The notes below the pieces were generated by a model, which saw nothing but the letters and a program-made list of their open reading frames with translations, was not told where the DNA came from and made no database searches. DNA of 64,000 nt from Bacteroidota bacterium (GTDB taxonomy: Bacteria; Bacteroidota; Bacteroidia; Bacteroidales; VadinHA17), in the NCBI GenBank assembly GCA_029547705.1, contig JAKPOU010000041.1, forward strand, positions 124,001-188,000. The letters are read 5' to 3'. Positions 38,165 through 45,871 of this stretch are shown one piece after another. The translations under genes and the position numbers were made by a program. Every line of letters starts with the position of its first letter. The stretch's first letter is position 1.

Positions 38165-38629
38165 TTAAATATAAGCGATGCAATCCATTTCAACGAGTGA
38201 GTTTCCGGGCACACCACCCTTGGCCACTGCCACGGTTGTACGGACCGGGGGTTTGCTGCCGAAGCGTCCTGCATACACCTCATTCATTCCCTGGTAGTCC
38301 TTTATATCATCTAGGTATACATTTACTTTAAGGACTTTTTCCATTGAGGATCCGGCTTTGATGAGCTCATCTTCAAGCTCCTTCAGCACAATTTCAGTGT
38401 GGTTTTTGATTGTAAAAGGCTCGACATGTGCGCCTTTACCGGCTATGAATACGAGATTGCCATATTTGGTGTGACCTGAGAACATGGGAGCTCTCTGGAA
38501 ACTGGTGATATTATCCGCTTCTTTCTCCTTTGCGACGCTTGTTGCTGCTTTGGCTGCCACTCCAGCTCCGGCTAAACCCAGAACAGATGCAAACATTTTC
38601 TTCAGTGCAGATCTTCTTTCAGTTTTCAT
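38165..38629 (-). CDS. exported RidA/YjgF-family enamine/imine deaminase
   Basis: A 154-residue RidA-family protein. Cytoplasmic RidA is about 128 residues and hydrolyses reactive enamines and imines released by PLP dehydratases. Here about 35 extra residues form a signal with a double Arg (MKTERRSALKKMFASVLGLAG, then Ala-rich), so export by Tat or Sec is likely. The family core is intact: FSGHTKYGNLVFIAGKG, and the substrate carboxylate-binding Arg is Arg130 in KPPVRTTVAVAKGGVPG. It lies 15 bp upstream of the PLP enzyme and 134 bp after the third amidohydrolase on the same strand, matching a role in finishing their reaction. Confidence 0.85.
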   Translation of the reverse strand: MKTERRSALKKMFASVLGLAGAGVAAKAATSVAKEKEADNITSFQRAPMFSGHTKYGNLVFIAGKGAHVEPFTIKNHTEIVLKELEDELIKAGSSMEKVLKVNVYLDDIKDYQGMNEVYAGRFGSKPPVRTTVAVAKGGVPGNSLVEMDCIAYI

Positions 38630-38637
38630 GTTTTTTA

Positions 38638-38720
38638 GTTTAATGATTTGTGATTAATGATTTGTAATTTAATGATTTGTAATTTAATGATTTGTGATTG
38701 ATTGTTTGTAAATAATAATT
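38638..38720. repeat. A+T-rich tandem repeats of about 15 bp
   Basis: Four to five copies of a unit close to TAATGATTTGTAATT, with spacing of 14-16 bp and drift to TTGATTGTTTGTAAA at the right end. They lie between the third amidohydrolase and ridA, just upstream of ridA. Such short AATC/ACAAATC arrays occur between genes in Bacteroidales, as I recall; function is unknown. Confidence 0.75.
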
Positions 38721-38763
38721 TTTAATTAGTAGCCTGTGAATTATAAGTTTCAGCCGGCAGCTG

Positions 38764-40026
38764 CTATCTCCTGCCTGCCAGTACAACCGGATTGGCAATT
38801 CCGTTGAGGTCGTATACTATCCTGCCGCCCCTGATTGTCATTTCGCATTCAAGCTTCTGGTCACTTTCCAGCTTATGGCCGGTATAGTCAAACAGCCCGA
38901 ACTTGCCCTTCCTGAGGTTCAGGATTGCAATATCAGCATCACTGCCCACCGAGAGGTTGCCCAGCTCCTCGCGCTTGATCACCCTGGCCGGTTCCGAAGT
39001 GGTTGCCTTGATCACACTCTGCAGGTCCATTCCCATAGCCAGGAATTTTGACATTGTTGTAACAAGATCCTTCATTGCTGCATTCATGCTTCCGATATGC
39101 AGGTCAGTGCTTATCACATGGGGATAGAGACCGCTTTTTATGGCGGGTATTCCCTGTGAATAGGCAAAGCTGATTCCACCGTAGCCGACATCAAATATTA
39201 TGCCTCTCTTTATGGCATCCCATACGAAGGGTTTAACCTTGCCTGCAACAGGATCTACAACATATTCCCTTCCGCTTCCCAGCTGGGCAAAGCAGTGGGT
39301 GAAGATGTCGCCCGGACGAAGATGTTTCATAAACAGCTCTTCAATGGGAAGAGGAGGTTCAGCGCCGCCGAAATCTATCATCACGGGCATATCAGCTATT
39401 CTGCCAGCTTCAACAGTAAGGTCGGTAGGCTCCCATTCGTGCCCTGAATAATGAGCGAGCTTTATACCTACAATATCTTCAGAGTGTTTTTTTGCATATT
39501 CACCTGTTCTTACCGGCTCCATGTCCTTCAGGTTCTGTTCCGCGGGGCCGCCTCTCATACCGTCTCCCACAATATTCAGCAGGGCCAGGACACGGGTCTG
39601 GGACCTGTCAATTATATTTCTTTTGAAATCGGGAAAGGATCTCCATCCGGCACAGCCGGCATCAACAACCGTGGTAACACCTGAACGGAAGGTAAATCCG
39701 TCGGGAGTCACCGAACTGGGCCCGTTCGAATACTGATGGTCAAGAACCGTACCCTGAAAAACATGCACATGCATGTCAATAAGCCCGGGTGTAACATAAA
39801 ATCCCCTTGCGTCAACCACCTGTCTTCCTTCCTTTGCATCGATATTTTTGGCAACCATAGCTATCTTGCCGTCTTTTACGGCAACATCCATTACGGCATT
39901 GATATTATTTTTAGGGTCAATAACATGTCCGCCCTTGATAACGATATTATAGGTCTGGCCCACCGCTAATCCGCTGACCATTAGACTAATAAAGAGAAAC
40001 AACAGTCTTTGTAATTTCATTTTCAT
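38764..40026 (-). CDS. exported amidohydrolase, COG3964-like (paralogue 3)
   Basis: Third amidohydrolase of the block, 420 residues, with a Sec signal (LQRLLFLFISLMVSGLAVGQ). The HxH motif is His86 and His88 in GLIDMHVHVFQG. The putative carboxylated Lys lies in VGIKLAHYSGHEW, a His in IFTHCFAQ, and the catalytic Asp in ISTDLHIGSMNAAM. Where both other copies read FDVGHGGG this one has FDVGYGGI, replacing a His with Tyr. It heads the minus-strand group amidohydrolase, ridA, PLP enzyme, and starts 60 bp after hflC on the same strand, so it may have its own promoter or be read through from hflKC. Substrate unknown. Confidence 0.8.
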   Translation of the reverse strand: MKMKLQRLLFLFISLMVSGLAVGQTYNIVIKGGHVIDPKNNINAVMDVAVKDGKIAMVAKNIDAKEGRQVVDARGFYVTPGLIDMHVHVFQGTVLDHQYSNGPSSVTPDGFTFRSGVTTVVDAGCAGWRSFPDFKRNIIDRSQTRVLALLNIVGDGMRGGPAEQNLKDMEPVRTGEYAKKHSEDIVGIKLAHYSGHEWEPTDLTVEAGRIADMPVMIDFGGAEPPLPIEELFMKHLRPGDIFTHCFAQLGSGREYVVDPVAGKVKPFVWDAIKRGIIFDVGYGGISFAYSQGIPAIKSGLYPHVISTDLHIGSMNAAMKDLVTTMSKFLAMGMDLQSVIKATTSEPARVIKREELGNLSVGSDADIAILNLRKGKFGLFDYTGHKLESDQKLECEMTIRGGRIVYDLNGIANPVVLAGRR

Positions 40027-40086
40027 ATTATTCTCATTTTTTGGTTAATAACTGACTCGTAAAATAGTAATTATATCATAAATATT

Positions 40087-41037
40087 TCACTGCTGGCCTA
40101 TATTTATGAGGTATTTGTACAATTCGCTTTTGGTTGAGAGGATGATTGTGGTTGTTGTATCAAATGTTTTTTCGAATGTTTCCATTGATTTCATAAAGCC
40201 GTACAGGTTTCTCGAAGCTGCCGACTGGTTATATGCCCCGGCATAAATGGCTGTTGCCCTGGCATCTGCCTCACCCCTGATCTCCTCGGCTTTGCGGTAT
40301 GCTTCAGACTGTATGGTTTTAAGGTCCCTTTCCTTTTCCCCGTTTATTTTAGAAGCTTCACCAAGGCCTTCAGATCTGAACTTTTCAGCAATTCTGTACC
40401 TCTCGCTTTTCATCCGTTCATAAACCTGTGTCTGGACTTCGGCAACATAGTTCAGTCTTTTGATTCTCACATCCAGTATTATGATTCCAAGATCGCTGGC
40501 TTTCTCATTGGATGACTTGAGTATCATTTCCTGTATACGCAGGCGTCCTTCATTTATGTCCGACAATGTATCTCCCACTTCTTCTCCCATTGAACCGGAA
40601 GGAACGGGTGTCCTGTTTACGGATCTCACCACCTCTTCCAGATCGTGATTTGCTATATAGTCGCGTGTTTCACCGTCAAGAATATCCGCGAGCCTTGACT
40701 GTGCACCCCTTTCGTCGGTCAGCCGCTTGAAGAACTGCAGCGGATCGGTTATCTGCCATCTGGCATAGGTATCAACATATATGAATTTCTTGTCCTTTGT
40801 GGGTACCTGATTGGGATCTCCGTCCCATTCCATGTATCTTTTTTCAAAATAGTTGACTCTCTGAATAAAGGGTACTTTTATCTTGAGACCCGGAGTAACT
40901 TTTGCATCACCCACCGGTTTGCCGAACTGGGTTATGACAACCTGTTCGATTTCCCTGACCTTATATACGGTTTCGAGAATCAGGATGAGTGCAATAACTG
41001 CAAGAATAAGTCCTATTATTGTTTTCCGGTATTTCAT
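40087..41037 (-). CDS. hflC: HflC, SPFH-domain membrane protein
   Basis: A 316-residue SPFH/band-7 protein with one N-terminal transmembrane helix (residues 7-27), a periplasmic SPFH domain (VREIEQVVITQFGKPVGDAKV) and a long helical region. With HflK it forms the cage that surrounds FtsH protease complexes in other bacteria. The conserved segment DVRIKRLNYVAEVQTQVYERMKSERYRIAEKFRSEG marks HflC. It follows hflK by 13 bp. Length and order are normal. Confidence 0.92.
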   Translation of the reverse strand: MKYRKTIIGLILAVIALILILETVYKVREIEQVVITQFGKPVGDAKVTPGLKIKVPFIQRVNYFEKRYMEWDGDPNQVPTKDKKFIYVDTYARWQITDPLQFFKRLTDERGAQSRLADILDGETRDYIANHDLEEVVRSVNRTPVPSGSMGEEVGDTLSDINEGRLRIQEMILKSSNEKASDLGIIILDVRIKRLNYVAEVQTQVYERMKSERYRIAEKFRSEGLGEASKINGEKERDLKTIQSEAYRKAEEIRGEADARATAIYAGAYNQSAASRNLYGFMKSMETFEKTFDTTTTIILSTKSELYKYLINIGQQ

Positions 41038-41050
41038 AATATTCTGTGAT

Positions 41051-42025
41051 TTATAAATTTTTCATCTGCATCTGGAGGAGGGGCAGGACATTATTTCCCT
41101 TTTCATCGGTAATTATCTTGTTACCCAGCTTTGGTATCACCTTCTGCATTGTTTCAAGATAAAGCCTCTGTTTTGTAATTTCCGGTGCTTTGATATATTC
41201 CCGGTAAAGGGCATTGAACCGTGCGGCTTCCCCGAGGGCATTGTTGACACGCTCGGCGGCATATCCCGTAGCTGTCTGGATTGTTTCCTCTGCCTGGCCC
41301 CTCGCTTTCGGTATAATCTTATTGTATTCCGACCTTGCCTGGTTTATCAGTGTTTCTTTCTCCTGCTGTGCCTGGTTAACCGCATTGAAGGCATCTTTAA
41401 CCGGATCCGGGGGAGTAACATCCTGAAGGATCACCTGTTCAATTTTTAGTCCCAGCGAATACTCCGTGCATAATTCCTGGATCTCCTGATGGACTATTGC
41501 AGCTATTTCGGCCCGTCCCACTGTCAGTACCTCATTGACTGTCCGGTCACCCACTATTTGTCTCATGCAGGCTTCCGAGATGTCTCTCATGGTAGAGACC
41601 GGTTCCCTTACCTTGAAAAGATATTTGTAGGGATCACTGATACGGTACTGGACAACCCATTCAACATCTGCCAGGTTAAGATCCCCCGTAAGCATAAGGG
41701 ATTCATTGCTGGTTCCCGATTTTGCATAATCTGACCTGATGCCGCTGTATATTGTCCTGAAACCAAATTCTTCCTTATGCTGTCGTTCAACAGCAACCTT
41801 GTAAAGTCTTTCCAGCACCGGCAGCTTGACATGAAGCCCGGGTGATTCGGTGCGGATATATTTCCCGAACCTGGTGATCACGCCGGCTTCTTCCGGGCGG
41901 ATCTGGAAAAAGGTCATTGAAAGCAGCACAAGAGCTGCAATGCCATAGAGAAGATACTTGTAGTACGGAAGATGTTTCTTCCATTCCCCGGATCTTATTG
42001 GCGGATTGAAACGGTAAAAATTCAT
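41051..42025 (-). CDS. hflK: HflK, SPFH-domain membrane protein
   Basis: A 324-residue partner of HflC. A transmembrane helix lies at about residues 24-42, followed by the SPFH domain (FQIRPEEAGVITRFGKYIRTESPGLHVKLP). The long coiled region includes DVTPPDPVKDAFNAVNQAQQEKE, a hallmark of HflK. The glycine-rich N-terminal extension of E. coli HflK is absent. It sits 14 bp downstream of the M48 protease gene and 13 bp upstream of hflC, giving a three-gene membrane quality-control operon. Confidence 0.92.
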   Translation of the reverse strand: MNFYRFNPPIRSGEWKKHLPYYKYLLYGIAALVLLSMTFFQIRPEEAGVITRFGKYIRTESPGLHVKLPVLERLYKVAVERQHKEEFGFRTIYSGIRSDYAKSGTSNESLMLTGDLNLADVEWVVQYRISDPYKYLFKVREPVSTMRDISEACMRQIVGDRTVNEVLTVGRAEIAAIVHQEIQELCTEYSLGLKIEQVILQDVTPPDPVKDAFNAVNQAQQEKETLINQARSEYNKIIPKARGQAEETIQTATGYAAERVNNALGEAARFNALYREYIKAPEITKQRLYLETMQKVIPKLGNKIITDEKGNNVLPLLQMQMKNL

Positions 42026-42039
42026 TTTCCTGTTTTTAA

Positions 42040-43503
42040 TTATTGTCCTGTTACTTTGATTAACCTGCCGGCCTGAATGGTACTGTTCAGTTCCAGGTTA
42101 TTCAGAAGGGCTATTTCCTGCAGTTTATCCTGAGGAACACCGAGGGAGCTGAGTGTTGCCGACACTGTTGCTGTCCCGGGTACCCTTTTAACCAGCAGCC
42201 TGGTTGGTTTTACATTCAGTTTTGACGGGTCCGTGAGCCGTGCAAATGTTTGCATGGATGATTCCATGGTATTGAAATAATTATTGAAATCCGCTTCAGC
42301 CGACACACCGTGGAAAACATAAATAACGGGGCTGTACTGGATAAAATATGACAATACAAGATTCGAAGCCTGACCGCCTGACTGGTCCTGGCTTACCTGC
42401 CTGGAAATTGTTGCCCTGGCCTGTAATCCGTTTACGCTGACATTTTTCGATTCAAGCAATGTAAGCCCGAGAGCAGCCAGGGTTGTGTCAGCGGCATTCT
42501 GCAGGGTTTTCTGTGAAGCCAGGGTAAAGATCATCAGTGCTTTGCCGTCAGCGGGTGCCATATTGACCTGGGCAGGAGTATTTTCATACCTCCATCCGCC
42601 GGGGAAATTGAATCTGAACTTCAGTTCGGGATGGTAGAAGGTATTATTCTCAACAAAGCCCTGACGGGGATCTTCGCCATAGACTATCCCGTCGATCAGC
42701 CGGAGATAATTCTCCTGGTTCACCTTGTATTCAGGATAATCAAGTTTGGCCTGCCATTCGGCGGATGACCGGTGTACGGAATTATAGCGGTCTCCGGGAT
42801 CGGGATGGGTTGAGAGGAATGTGGGGACACCACCGTGATTTTCCGCCATATTCATTTTGTTTAGCACCTGAAAAAAATCTGCCATTTTATGAGCATCATA
42901 GCTTATCCTGGAAGAGTATTCCACTCCAAGTGCATCAGCTTCCCGTTCATTGTCACGGCTGAATCTGAGGAAAAGGAGCTGCATCCCCATAAAAGCCTGT
43001 TCCGCATACCGGGCAAACTTCTCTGAAGCTATCATTCCGCCTATCAGCAGCAGCTGGCCCAGTTGCTGCTTGGTCTGCTGGCTTACCGAGTGGCGTGCTG
43101 TAATATGTCCCATTTCGTGACCAATAACACCCATAAGTTCAGCTTCATTGTTAAGCTGTGCCAGTATGCCCCGTGTGAGATATATATATCCGCCCGGAAC
43201 GGCAAATGCATTTACCACCGGTGAATCCAGTATTTTTATATGATACTGGAGATTGGGCCTGTGGGAGATCCTGCCCATCTCCGTGGTTTTCTCCCTGATA
43301 AAACTGAGTAACCTGTCATTCTGATACTCACCGAAGGTTGCAGTTACCTGCGGATCATAGGAAAAACCCAGCTGGATTTCCTGTTCTTCTGACATCAGCA
43401 TTAGCTGTCTCTTGCCTGTTACCGGGTTTACGGCACAGGAAGAGATGATCAGAACTGCAAAAAACAATAAGCCGGCTTTTAGTGTAATAGCTGATCTTTT
43501 CAT
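42040..43503 (-). CDS. M48-family metalloprotease, lipoprotein
   Basis: A 487-residue zinc protease of the BepA/Oma1-like M48 group. The lipobox Cys is Cys23 (LIISSC), so it is a periplasmic lipoprotein. The zinc site HEMGH is His129-Glu130-His133, and the third ligand is in DNEREADALGVEY near residue 190. About residues 260-420 form an unassigned domain. The last 50 residues (VPGTATVSATLSSLGVPQDKL, then LQAGRLIKV-like) suggest a LysM-like or related carbohydrate-binding end. It is co-directional with hflK at 14 bp, implying a role in envelope protein quality control, like BepA in outer-membrane assembly. Confidence 0.87.
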   Translation of the reverse strand: MKRSAITLKAGLLFFAVLIISSCAVNPVTGKRQLMLMSEEQEIQLGFSYDPQVTATFGEYQNDRLLSFIREKTTEMGRISHRPNLQYHIKILDSPVVNAFAVPGGYIYLTRGILAQLNNEAELMGVIGHEMGHITARHSVSQQTKQQLGQLLLIGGMIASEKFARYAEQAFMGMQLLFLRFSRDNEREADALGVEYSSRISYDAHKMADFFQVLNKMNMAENHGGVPTFLSTHPDPGDRYNSVHRSSAEWQAKLDYPEYKVNQENYLRLIDGIVYGEDPRQGFVENNTFYHPELKFRFNFPGGWRYENTPAQVNMAPADGKALMIFTLASQKTLQNAADTTLAALGLTLLESKNVSVNGLQARATISRQVSQDQSGGQASNLVLSYFIQYSPVIYVFHGVSAEADFNNYFNTMESSMQTFARLTDPSKLNVKPTRLLVKRVPGTATVSATLSSLGVPQDKLQEIALLNNLELNSTIQAGRLIKVTGQ

Positions 43504-43611
43504 ATTGATTTAAATTTATGATGTATTCAAATCAGTTTGAAGGAGTTTAAGATATCAGTTTTCAAATATCGTGAAAAACTTCATTTGTTTGCCTGTTTTG
43601 CCCAATGTTTC

Positions 43612-44904
43612 TCATTGCCGGACCTGATCCGGTATTTCCCGGATCAGAACCTTGTCTATCCTCTTACCGTCTATGTCCACTATCTCAATCAGATAACCTG
43701 CATACTCCAGTTTATCACCTATCTGGGGAATTTTATTGATTTTGCTGAAAACAAATCCGGCAACGGTCGAGTAGTCAACCTTTTCGTAATCGATGGTAAA
43801 TCCTTCAATTATGCCTTCAAGTATTTCGGCGGGAGCATCACCATTTACAAGAACAGACTTGTCATCCCTTATAAAAATATCAGGTTCAAAAGGCTCGCCT
43901 TCCTCTGGGAATTCCCCGATAATATTTTCCATTATATCGTGAAGGGTGATAATTCCTTCAAAGGAGCCGTATTCATTAACCACAACACAGAACTGGGTAT
44001 GCTTTTCCTTGAAAAGCTCAAGTACCTTATATGCATCAGATGTTTCCGGAATTATAAGGGGCTGAACAAGGAAATCACTGATTTTTACGTTTTTATCAGA
44101 ACTGAGGCCAATCAGGTAGTCTTTTACAAAGAGTACTCCGGTGAAATTGTCGAGTGTGCCGCTGCAGCACAAAACCTTGCTGTGGCGGGTTTTCACTATA
44201 TCAGCCCTGAGTACTTCCTCTGCCTTCCTGATATTAATCCATTCCACCTCGGTACGGTGAGTCATTATGTGCTTTGCCCTCTTGTCGGAAAAGTAGAAGA
44301 CCTTTTCATGGATTTTGTTCTGGGCCTTTTCAATGACACCCTCCCTGGAAGCGAGCTTTATCATCTGTCTTAATTCCGCTTCAGTGACCGGCTCACTTAT
44401 TGATTTTATACCCAGTATCCTGATTATGACAGATGTTGATGAAGTAAGGAATCTTACGAAAGCATGAAAGAATTTGCTGAAGCAGGAAATCACCGGAGCA
44501 ATTCTGACAGCAATCTTTTCAGGGTTGTTCAGGGCAATGACTTTTGGAACAAGTTCTCCGATGACAATGGAAAAATAGGTTATTACAATGATTGTCAGCA
44601 CAAGTGCCAGATCACTTGCGGATTCCCTGAGGAACCCGATCCGTTCAAACAGCGGGGTGACGTTGTCCGCAAGCTTACTGCCTCCGTAGTATCCTGTAAC
44701 TATTCCTATAAGAGTCACCCCGACCTGGATTGCAGAAAGAAAACTTCCTGAATCTTCAAGAAGCCGTAAGGCGGTAACTGCTCCATTACTTCCTTCACTC
44801 TTCATTTGTTCCAGTCTGGATCTCTTGCTTGAAACCAGGGAAATCTCAGACAATGAAAAAAAGCTGTTAAGCAGGATAAGAATGAACAAAATAAGTATTT
44901 CCAT
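43612..44904 (-). CDS. CNNM/CorC-type membrane transporter-associated protein with CBS domains
   Basis: About 430 residues. An N-terminal CNNM domain with about four hydrophobic helices (ILILFILILLNSFFSLSEISLV, later VLTIIVITYFSIVIGELVPK) is followed by two CBS domains (MTHRTEVEWINI; LQPLIIPETSDAYKVLELF-like region) and a C-terminal CorC/HlyC domain (VDYSTVAGFVFSKINKIPQIGD). The family is linked to Mg2+/Co2+ efflux. I prefer the ATG at 44904; an upstream start at 44991 adds 29 residues without conserved content. It is 108 bp upstream of the M48 gene on the same strand. Confidence 0.85.
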   Translation of the reverse strand: MEILILFILILLNSFFSLSEISLVSSKRSRLEQMKSEGSNGAVTALRLLEDSGSFLSAIQVGVTLIGIVTGYYGGSKLADNVTPLFERIGFLRESASDLALVLTIIVITYFSIVIGELVPKVIALNNPEKIAVRIAPVISCFSKFFHAFVRFLTSSTSVIIRILGIKSISEPVTEAELRQMIKLASREGVIEKAQNKIHEKVFYFSDKRAKHIMTHRTEVEWINIRKAEEVLRADIVKTRHSKVLCCSGTLDNFTGVLFVKDYLIGLSSDKNVKISDFLVQPLIIPETSDAYKVLELFKEKHTQFCVVVNEYGSFEGIITLHDIMENIIGEFPEEGEPFEPDIFIRDDKSVLVNGDAPAEILEGIIEGFTIDYEKVDYSTVAGFVFSKINKIPQIGDKLEYAGYLIEIVDIDGKRIDKVLIREIPDQVRQ

Positions 44905-45000
44905 TTGTTCCGGTGAAAAAAATGAGTATTTAAGATAACGGTTCTGTAATATGCCATTCAAACTGGCAGTTGCATCAGCCGGTGAATGCATCCGGCAGGG

Positions 45001-45732
45001 TCAGTCAATTATGAAAGCTGTCTGAAGATAATTGTTTACAGCTCCAAGCAGCCTGGTTTTAATGTACCATGACTCAGAAAATATCCGGTAGGCATAAAAT
45101 TCATGATCCGGTACATTGAATTCATCAAAAAAAAGAATATCCCCTTTTTTCAGGAAATCCGATATTCCTGAAAGGGCAAAAAGTGTTGAGGAGAACAGGT
45201 CGGCATCGAGATGTACAATATTTCTTTTCTCCGGATCAGGTTTGTTTTCACGGAAATACTTATGCAGGGTGTCCTGAAACAGGCCTTTTACAAATACTGC
45301 GCGTTTGTCACTGAATCCGGGAAGAGCGGCAGCCATATCCCCCTTTTTGAAAGTTCCCCAGTTTTCCGGCAATCCCTCGAAAGTATCAAAGCCGATGAAA
45401 ATGCTTTTTTCATTCCTGCATTCATTCAGCCACCATTTGAATGAAGAGCCGCCCGAAACACCGAATTCCATGTATGTTATGGCTTTGTCTTTCAGCCTGA
45501 ACTCATCAGAAACGGCTTTATAGAGCTTGTACCTTTTCGAGTAATCCCGTTTTGCCGTATAGAAATCATTTATGATGAAATCCCCTTTTTGTTCAGATAC
45601 CCAACGCGATAGGCTCAGTGTATTTGAAATCTTGAGAAATGGTTTTCTGAGCCAGCCAAGGAGAATGTGTGGTTTCATCAGCAGGATGGCACCTTTCAGG
45701 AATGATACAATTCTGATGATTTTTCTTGCCAT
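45001..45732 (-). CDS. TylF/MycF-like SAM-dependent methyltransferase
   Basis: A 243-residue class-I methyltransferase-like protein. The SAM-binding glycine motif is YMEFGVSGGSSFKWW near residue 85, followed by an acidic residue in FIGFDTFEGLPENW. A metal-binding set (HLDADLFSSTLFAL; FFDEFNVPDHE) matches the macrocin O-methyltransferase (TylF) group. Such proteins methylate sugar or secondary-metabolite hydroxyls and occur near envelope polysaccharide genes. Here it stands alone between CorC and hcp. A GATCTTTG (minus strand, near 45790) one base from the -7 consensus lies upstream. Acceptor unknown. Confidence 0.78.
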   Translation of the reverse strand: MARKIIRIVSFLKGAILLMKPHILLGWLRKPFLKISNTLSLSRWVSEQKGDFIINDFYTAKRDYSKRYKLYKAVSDEFRLKDKAITYMEFGVSGGSSFKWWLNECRNEKSIFIGFDTFEGLPENWGTFKKGDMAAALPGFSDKRAVFVKGLFQDTLHKYFRENKPDPEKRNIVHLDADLFSSTLFALSGISDFLKKGDILFFDEFNVPDHEFYAYRIFSESWYIKTRLLGAVNNYLQTAFIID

Positions 45733-45871
45733 GGGGTAATAATAAAAATGGCTGTTTATAAAATCCCTGCAATCCGGATTAAATTATGCAAAGATCTTTA
45801 TTAACAGCCAGGAAAAACAGAAGGTTTCTGTTAAATTATTGTGCTACAAATCTTCAAATAAACACTATATT

